This document shows, in pieces, positions 12,479 to 17,078 of a DNA stretch of 17,078 bases. Origin of the DNA: CAXMST01 sp963700785. Its GTDB lineage: Bacteria; Actinomycetota; Thermoleophilia; Solirubrobacterales; 70-9. Under the pieces are notes generated by a model, which saw only the letters and a program-made list of their open reading frames with translations, had not been told where the DNA came from and did not search any database. The stretch lies in NCBI GenBank assembly GCA_963700785.1, contig CAVOYZ010000028.1, positions 1 through 17,078 on the forward strand. Reading direction: 5' to 3'. Numbering within the stretch: the first letter of the stretch is position 1; every line of letters starts with the position of its first letter. The translations under genes were made by a program, and so were the position numbers.

Positions 12479-13837
12479 ATGGCCGAACCGAGCCACGCCA
12501 AGCTGCCCGCCGGCCCCGGGAGCCCACCGGCGGTCCAGCTGCTCAACTGGTTGTTCCGGCCGATCGAGTTCCTCGGCAGCTGCCGGGACCGCTACGGCGA
12601 GACGTTCAGCGTCAGCTTCCCGGGCTTCGAGACGCCGATGGTGATGATCAGCCGCCCCGAGCACGTCGCGGCGGTGTTCAAGGAGCGCGACAACGGGCTG
12701 CCGCCGGGACGCACGCTGGCGCTGGAGCCGATCCTCGGCCCGCGCTCGGTGCTGCTGCTGGAGGGAAGCGAGCACCTCGCTCGCCGCCGGGTGATGCTGC
12801 CCGCCTTCCACGGCGAGCGGATGCTCGCCTACGAGCAGCAGATCGAGTCGGTGATCGAGCGCGAGATCGACTCCTGGTCGTTCACCGACGCCATCTCGAT
12901 CCACCGGCGGATGCAGGCGGTGACGCTCGAGGTGATCCTGCACGCCGTGTTCGGCGTCAGCGACGAGCGGCGCCTCGCCCAGCTCCGGCCGCTGCTGCGG
13001 ACGCTCCTCGACCGGACCGCGGGACCCCGGCTTCAGGTTCAGTTCATGGCCTCGCGACGGCTGCCGTGGATCAAGGACCCGCTGGTCGAGCTGCGCCGCT
13101 CGATGGCGGACGCCGACCGGCTGCTCGCGCTCGAAGCCGCCGAGCGCCGCGCCGATCCCGAGCTCGAGAGCCGCACCGACATCCTCTCGATGCTGGTCGC
13201 CGCTCGCTTCGAGGACGGCGAGCCGATGTCGGACTCTGAGCTGCGCGACCAGCTGATGACCCTGCTGGTGGCCGGCCACGAGACGACCGCCACGGCGCTG
13301 GCGTGGACCTTCGATCTGCTGCTCAGACACCCCGGTCCACTCGGGCGGCTCAGGGACGAAATCCGCAGCGGCGACGGCGATCAGTACCTGCGGGCGACGA
13401 TCACCGAGGGGCTGCGGCTGCGACCGGTGGTCCCGCTCGCGGGGCGCCGGCTCGCTCATCCGCTCGATCTCGACGGCAACGAGCTTCCCGCCGGCACCGA
13501 TGTCGCGCCGGCGATCTGGCTCACCCACACCCGCCCGGAGATCTACCCGGACCCGCTCGCCTTCCGCCCCGAGCGCTTCCTGGAGGCAGGGCCCGAGACC
13601 TATTCGTGGATCCCGTTCGGCGGCGGGGTCCGCCGCTGCCTCGGCGCGGCCTTCGCCGAGTTCGAGATGCGGGTCGTGCTCCGGGCGGTGCTCGATCGCT
13701 GCGAGCTCGAGGGCGTCCGTTCCCGACCGGAGCCGATCACCCGGCGCAACGTCACCTTCTCCCCCAAGCACGGCACGCCGGTGCGGCTTCGCTCGAGGCG
13801 CAGCGCCAGGCCGGAGCCCGCTCCGACTCCGGCCTGA
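12479..13837 (+). CDS. Cytochrome P450
   Basis: A 452-residue heme monooxygenase, soluble (no N-terminal membrane anchor). Motifs in order: helix C HLARRR (99-104), I-helix oxygen-activation motif AGHETT (265-270), K-helix E-x-x-R (Glu310, Arg313), PERF (364-367), and the heme loop FGGGVRRCLG (380-389) with Cys387 as the iron ligand. All required residues are present. The arrangement, with GERMLAYE and SWIPFGGG, resembles CYPs of the class that includes eukaryote-like bacterial P450s such as the CYP110/CYP120 and CYP138 groups; this subgrouping is uncertain. It needs external redox partners, none of which is in the window. ATG start, no Shine-Dalgarno, TAG box 6 nt upstream. Fatty acids, terpenes or steroids are common substrates for relatives; nothing here decides. 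Confidence 0.95.
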   Translation: MAEPSHAKLPAGPGSPPAVQLLNWLFRPIEFLGSCRDRYGETFSVSFPGFETPMVMISRPEHVAAVFKERDNGLPPGRTLALEPILGPRSVLLLEGSEHLARRRVMLPAFHGERMLAYEQQIESVIEREIDSWSFTDAISIHRRMQAVTLEVILHAVFGVSDERRLAQLRPLLRTLLDRTAGPRLQVQFMASRRLPWIKDPLVELRRSMADADRLLALEAAERRADPELESRTDILSMLVAARFEDGEPMSDSELRDQLMTLLVAGHETTATALAWTFDLLLRHPGPLGRLRDEIRSGDGDQYLRATITEGLRLRPVVPLAGRRLAHPLDLDGNELPAGTDVAPAIWLTHTRPEIYPDPLAFRPERFLEAGPETYSWIPFGGGVRRCLGAAFAEFEMRVVLRAVLDRCELEGVRSRPEPITRRNVTFSPKHGTPVRLRSRRSARPEPAPTPA

Positions 13838-13852
13838 GGCGGGCCGCCCCTC
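13836..13852. terminator. Weak GC-rich hairpin between convergent P450 and carbonic anhydrase genes
   Basis: GAGG-C-GG...CC-CCTC can pair over 6 bp with a one-base bulge and a 4-nt loop in the 19-bp gap between the two stop codons. There is no U tract. A bidirectional terminator is plausible by position; the structure itself is modest. Confidence 0.25.
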
Positions 13853-13856
13853 TCCC

Positions 13857-14297
13857 CTAGGCCTCGACGACCTCGGTCAGCTCGTCGGTCTCGATGTCGA
13901 GGATGAAGCCGCGAACGACCGAGGAGACGAGGACCGGATCGGCACGCACCCGCTCGACCCCCTCGCGCACCCCGACCTCGAGCGACTCGAAGCCTCCCGG
14001 GGTCCAGTCCGGACGCAGGCCGACCTCCGACTCGATCTGATCGAGGAACTCCCCGTCGTCGAGGCCGAGCACGCCGCAGCCGGTGTGCATCACGATCCAC
14101 ACCTCCTTGGTGGCGAGCGCGCGCTGCGAGAGCGCGAGCGAGCGCCGCACGTCGGCGGTGACGACGCCGCCGGCGTTGCGGATGATGTGCGCCTCGCCGA
14201 CCTCGAGGCCGGCGGTCACCAGCGGGTTGATCCTGCAGTCCATGCAGGTGACGATCGCCAGCTTGCGGCGGGGAAACCGGGAGAGGTGCGGGCTCAT
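13857..14297 (-). CDS. Beta-class carbonic anhydrase
   Basis: Beta-carbonic anhydrases interconvert CO2 and bicarbonate with a zinc held by Cys-His-Cys. In this 146-residue protein the motif CMDCR (18-22) supplies Cys18 and the Asp20-Arg22 dyad, and HTGCG (71-75) supplies His71 and Cys74. RNAGG (40-44) is also typical. The length and the ending VVRGFILDIETDELTEV are those of the short type found in actinobacteria. An extra Cys21 occurs where Ala is usual in CMDAR. The ATG at 14297 has no clear Shine-Dalgarno; TAATCA (14312-14307) 9 nt upstream might be a -10 box. It is divergent from the exchanger gene (69-bp gap) and convergent with the P450 gene. Cytoplasmic bicarbonate supply for carboxylases or pH balance is inferred. 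Confidence 0.92.
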   Translation of the reverse strand: MSPHLSRFPRRKLAIVTCMDCRINPLVTAGLEVGEAHIIRNAGGVVTADVRRSLALSQRALATKEVWIVMHTGCGVLGLDDGEFLDQIESEVGLRPDWTPGGFESLEVGVREGVERVRADPVLVSSVVRGFILDIETDELTEVVEA

Positions 14298-14366
14298 CGG
14301 CCCCGATGATTACAGCCGCGAAGGGCGATCCTGCGCAAACATGCCGGCGGCGCACCCCGGCCCACC

Positions 14367-15281
14367 ATGCTTCCCGACCTCCTGATCATCGCCGCCACGC
14401 TCGCGACCCTCGCTTTGGCGGCGGATCGATTCGTGGTCTCGGCAGCGTCGGTGGCGACCTTGCTCGGCGCCAGCCCGCTGTTCATCGGCGTGGTCCTGAT
14501 CGGGGTCGGCACCAGCCTGCCCGACTGGCTCGTCTCGGCCTTCGCGGCCGCCGGCGGCGAGGACGGCCTCGCGGTCGGCAACTTCGTCGGCTCGAACACG
14601 GTCAACGTCGGCCTCGCGCTCGGGGTCGCCGCGCTGATCACGCCGCTGGTCGTGCACGAGTCGGTGCTCCGGCGAGAGGCCTCGCTGTCGATCGCGGCGG
14701 TGCTCGCGGTAAGCCTCGCGCTGATCGGGGGGATCAGCCGGATCGAGGGCGTGCTCCTGCTGATCGCTCTGCCGGTCGCCTTCATCGTGCTGAGGCCCGC
14801 CGAGGAACCCGAGGGAGACCCCGGCGCGGTCAAGAACTCGCTCGGCTTCGAGCTCGCGGTCGCCGCCGCGACGCTGGCGGCGACGATCGTCGCCGCGCGG
14901 CTGCTGGTCGACTCGGCCGCGGACGTCGCGAGCTCGGTCGGCCTCTCCGAAGCGTTCATCGGACTCTCGCTGGTCGCGATCGGCACCTCGCTGCCGGAGA
15001 TCGTGATCGGCATCCAGTCGGCGCGCCGCGGCCACACCGATCTGGTGATCGGCAACGTGCTCGGCAGCAACCTCTTCAACAGCCTCGGTGTGGCCGGAAC
15101 GGCGGCGCTGCTGACCCCGGTGGCGCCGCTCGAGCCGAGCGGCCTCGGCGGCGCGATCGTGCTGATGGCCGGGTTCGCGATCGTTGCCGGGGTCCTGCTG
15201 GCCAGCGGCCGCCGGCTCGTGCGCTGGGAGGGGGCGGTGCTGGTCGCCGTCTACTGCTGCACGCTGCCGCTGTTCGCCTAG
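14367..15281 (+). CDS. Sodium/calcium exchanger-family antiporter (YrbG-like)
   Basis: A 304-residue member of the Ca2+:cation antiporter superfamily with about ten membrane segments and two inverted alpha repeats. Repeat 1 is IGVGTSLPDWLVS (45-57) followed by GNFVGSNTVNVG (71-82). Repeat 2 is AIGTSLPEIVIG (204-215) followed by GNVLGSNLFNSLG (229-241). These carry the ion-binding residues. Repeat 2 keeps Glu211; repeat 1 has Asp53 where the usual motif is GTSLPE, a conservative change at a position equivalent to a key Ca2+ ligand in archaeal NCX. A hydrophilic linker (143-158) joins the halves. Start ATG 14367 lies 69 bp from the divergent carbonic anhydrase gene; no strong Shine-Dalgarno. 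It is expected to expel Ca2+ (or exchange another cation) using Na+ or H+. The family is firm, the ion uncertain. Confidence 0.92.
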   Translation: MLPDLLIIAATLATLALAADRFVVSAASVATLLGASPLFIGVVLIGVGTSLPDWLVSAFAAAGGEDGLAVGNFVGSNTVNVGLALGVAALITPLVVHESVLRREASLSIAAVLAVSLALIGGISRIEGVLLLIALPVAFIVLRPAEEPEGDPGAVKNSLGFELAVAAATLAATIVAARLLVDSAADVASSVGLSEAFIGLSLVAIGTSLPEIVIGIQSARRGHTDLVIGNVLGSNLFNSLGVAGTAALLTPVAPLEPSGLGGAIVLMAGFAIVAGVLLASGRRLVRWEGAVLVAVYCCTLPLFA

Positions 15282-15321
15282 CCGGCACCCGCGAGGAGAA
15301 GAGCCGCCGACCCGGCCGGCC

Positions 15322-16764
15322 TCAGCCGCCCCAGAACTCCGCCTCGGCCCGCCCGAGATCACTGGTCGGCGGCTCCCCGAACACGTACTCGCGGCTGATC
15401 GCCGTCCAGTCGGCACCCGCCCGGAGCTGTGCGAGGACGACCAGGATCAGCGCCTCCTGGCGGCGCATCAGCAGCGACGCCGCCGGCAGGGTCTGCCGCT
15501 TCATCGCCTCATAGTGCGGGCTCCGCGGCGAGCCCCCCTGTTCGATCAGCTGGTGGGCGTAGGCGGGGTCGAGGCGGCGGAACCCGGGCTCGAACAGCCA
15601 GGCCGCGCCGGTGCTCACCTGGTCGAGCAGCGCTTCCGGATCGAACTCCTCGGGCTCGGGCAGGTAGCCGAGCGTCGACATCAGGTGGTGGACGTCGTCG
15701 GCCCGGCGCTCGGCGATCGCCCGCCCCAGCGCCCGCTCCATCTCGAGATGGTCGGGCGAGACCCGGCGCAGCAGGCCGAAGTCGAGGAAGCCGACCCGCC
15801 CGTCATCGAGCAGCAGGTAGTTGCCGGGGTGGGGGTCGCCGAGCACCAGCCGGGTCCGCTCGCGGGTCGAGAGGAAGAACCGGAAGACGCTCTCGCCGAA
15901 GCGGTCGCGGGTCGGCTCGTCGAGCTCGGTCACCTGCTCGAAACGGCGGCCGGGGAGGTAGTCGGTAACCAGCACCCGGCGGCTCGAGAGCGCCGTGTGA
16001 ACGACCGGAACGGCGGCGAAGGGATGGCCGCGGAAGGCGCGCTCGATCGCCCTGTGGTTCTGGGCCTCGAGCTCGTAGTCGAGCTCCTCGGTGATCCGCT
16101 CGCGGATCTCGCCGCCCACAGCGTGGACGTCGAGGCCGGGCGCCATTCGCTTCACCAGCCGGAGGATCAGGTGCAGGTTGCGGAGGTCGATCTCGACCGC
16201 CTCGGCCACCCCTGGGTACTGGACCTTGACCGCGACCTGCTCGCCGTCGTGGGTGGTCGCGCGATGTACCTGGCCGATCGAGGCGGCCGCGAAGGCCTCG
16301 CGCTCGAACGACGCGAAGTGGTCTGCGACCTCGCCGCCGAGGTCATCCTCGATCACGTCGCGGATGTCCTCGAAGCGGAACTTCGGCGCGTTGTCTCGCA
16401 ACTCGGCCAGCGCCACGCGGAACTCCTCCTGGCCCTCCTCGCTGAGGCCCGGCAGCTCGACCGTCGAGAGCACCTGGCCGATCTTCATCGCGGCCCCCTT
16501 CATCTGCCCGAGCTGCCGCGCCAGCTGGGTCGCGATCGCGGCCACCCGCTCGTCGGTCTTGCGCTGGCGAGCCTCGTCGGTCCGGGTCAGGTTGGCGACC
16601 CTGGTGCCGGCCCAGCGGATCCCCTGCCCGGCGACCAGCCCGCCGACTCCGGCCGTCCGTCCGATCCGTCCCGTCTTCAGCTCCGGGGAGCGCTCCTCGC
16701 GCCGGTCCGGCTCGCCCTCGAGCTCGTCGTCGAGCTCCTCGCCGGCCGCCGAGTCCATCCTCAC
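15322..16764 (-). CDS. ABC1/UbiB/ADCK-family atypical kinase
   Basis: A 480-residue protein of the UbiB-like (ABC1) family, atypical protein-kinase-fold ATPases tied to prenylquinone metabolism and lipid transport. Visible are the family-specific KIGQ (94-97), an Ala-rich loop AFAAASIGQVHRA (157-169) in place of the Gly-rich loop, the ATP Lys180 in VAVKVQYPG, the family ExD motif as Glu227-Leu-Asp229, GDPHPGN (309-315) and the metal-binding DFG (328-330). No C-terminal membrane helices are seen, unlike E. coli UbiB. The first ~35 residues are acidic and low-complexity. The start GTG (16764) overlaps the upstream gene's TGA as GTGA; an ATG 6 bp further on is an alternative. Coupling to a DUF2236/MpaB-like oxygenase gene suggests a shared prenyl or quinone role, which is inference. 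Confidence 0.93.
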   Translation of the reverse strand: MRMDSAAGEELDDELEGEPDRREERSPELKTGRIGRTAGVGGLVAGQGIRWAGTRVANLTRTDEARQRKTDERVAAIATQLARQLGQMKGAAMKIGQVLSTVELPGLSEEGQEEFRVALAELRDNAPKFRFEDIRDVIEDDLGGEVADHFASFEREAFAAASIGQVHRATTHDGEQVAVKVQYPGVAEAVEIDLRNLHLILRLVKRMAPGLDVHAVGGEIRERITEELDYELEAQNHRAIERAFRGHPFAAVPVVHTALSSRRVLVTDYLPGRRFEQVTELDEPTRDRFGESVFRFFLSTRERTRLVLGDPHPGNYLLLDDGRVGFLDFGLLRRVSPDHLEMERALGRAIAERRADDVHHLMSTLGYLPEPEEFDPEALLDQVSTGAAWLFEPGFRRLDPAYAHQLIEQGGSPRSPHYEAMKRQTLPAASLLMRRQEALILVVLAQLRAGADWTAISREYVFGEPPTSDLGRAEAEFWGG

Positions 16765-17078
16765 GCCGCCCGAGCGGCCGGGATCCGCCGCACGCCGGCC
16801 GGCATCAGCGGCAGCACGATCCGCTTCATGTACTCGGCCCCGGCTCTGACGGTCAACCCGCGAAGCAGCGCCGGCGGGATCGGCGCGAACCCGTACTGAG
16901 AGCGGATCGGCTCGGGCAGCAACGCAACGGTCGCGTAGTTGACGACCTCGACCAACGGTCGCAGGGTGATCGGCACCGGTGGCTGGAAGACGATCTCCCG
17001 TGCCTTGGTCCGGGCCCAGTCGCTGACGTGGAGCCTGCCGCTGGCGAACATCAACTCGCGGTAGCTGGAGAGCTCGAC
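16761..17078 (-). CDS. DUF2236/MpaB-family oxygenase, C-terminal fragment
   Basis: The reverse strand is open from the right edge to TGA at 16763-16761, giving the last ~105 residues of a longer protein; the start is outside the window, so the internal TTG/ATG near 17054 is not a real start. The order fits the C-terminal part of DUF2236 proteins: a SDWARTKAREI helix, a PLVEVVNYATVALLPEPIR segment, then the closing IPPALLRGLTVRAGAEY and short basic tail. The family, related to latex-clearing protein and fungal MpaB, contains heme-dependent oxygenases acting on prenyl or other hydrophobic chains. The heme-binding region is not visible here, so activity cannot be judged. It overlaps the UbiB-like kinase gene by 4 bp and is upstream of it in the same transcript. 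The family assignment comes from a fragment and is moderate to good. Confidence 0.7.
   Translation of the reverse strand, partial: VELSSYRELMFASGRLHVSDWARTKAREIVFQPPVPITLRPLVEVVNYATVALLPEPIRSQYGFAPIPPALLRGLTVRAGAEYMKRIVLPLMPAGVRRIPAARAA

Noticed and set aside
15281..15320. GCCGGC...GCCGGC pair between the convergent exchanger and kinase genes as a terminator
   Set aside because: Only 6 bp arms of a self-complementary GC word with a 28-nt loop; expected by chance at this GC content.
15184..16899. 571-codon plus-strand open frame opposite the UbiB-like kinase
   Set aside because: Low-complexity shadow of a gene with intact kinase motifs.
1..17078. Mobile element, phage defence island or CRISPR
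   Set aside because: No transposase, integrase, nuclease, helicase or repeat array was found; the genes are metabolic and transport types with uniform codon preference, apart from a slightly less GC-biased look in the first 2 kb that I could not quantify.

Overview
The window is very GC-rich by eye, with strong G/C preference at third codon positions. That bias produces very long false ORFs opposite the real genes. The gene set points to an actinobacterium: a mycobacterial-type GluQRS, a WS/DGAT lipid acyltransferase, an HSD10-like SDR, a soluble P450, a DUF2236/MpaB oxygenase, an 83-residue conserved protein, and TAG-type -10 boxes close to start codons. The class Thermoleophilia (Solirubrobacterales) is my best guess; this is inference, not proof. 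No tRNA, rRNA, CRISPR array, insertion sequence or phage gene was seen, and no gene-free stretch exceeds about 170 bases. All homology statements come from reading translations and recalling families; no search was run.

Layout. (1) 1-180 (-): N-terminus of a probable inositol-monophosphatase-family protein, cut by the left edge. (2) 346-2143: a MacB/LolD-type ABC ATPase (+) and an FtsX/MacB-type permease (-) that face each other and overlap tail to tail by 35 bp. (3) 2314-9290 (+): seven tightly packed co-directional genes: squalene-synthase-like enzyme, membrane protein with an HxHH motif, GluQRS, flavin (Baeyer-Villiger type) monooxygenase, WS/DGAT with a histone-H1-like basic tail, GST-fold protein, and an 83-aa conserved protein. 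(4) 9303-12450 (-): csaA, a CPA2/Kef-type antiporter with a TrkA-N domain and a C-terminal UBP zinc finger, then an HSD10-like SDR. (5) 12479-13837 (+): cytochrome P450, divergent from csaA across 28 bp. (6) 13857-15281: beta-carbonic anhydrase (-) and Na+/Ca2+-exchanger-type antiporter (+), divergent. (7) 15322-17078 (-): ABC1/UbiB-family kinase, overlapping by 4 bp a DUF2236/MpaB-type oxygenase cut by the right edge.

How it may fit together. The long plus-strand block is dominated by lipid and isoprenoid chemistry: head-to-head prenyl condensation, flavin oxygenation and acyl transfer to alcohols or diacylglycerol. The SDR, P450, MpaB-like oxygenase and UbiB-like kinase have compatible lipid or prenyl-quinone roles, but no pathway can be closed from this window alone. 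The two antiporters and the carbonic anhydrase suggest ion and pH housekeeping.

Most worth a second look: the antiporter-TrkA-N-UBP finger fusion; the WS/DGAT with a DNA-binding-like tail and an apparent CTG start; the convergent overlapping ABC ATPase and permease; and a repeated TAG-box, 6-7 nt, start codon layout that suggests leaderless transcription, sometimes with the upstream gene's TAG stop built into the -10 box.
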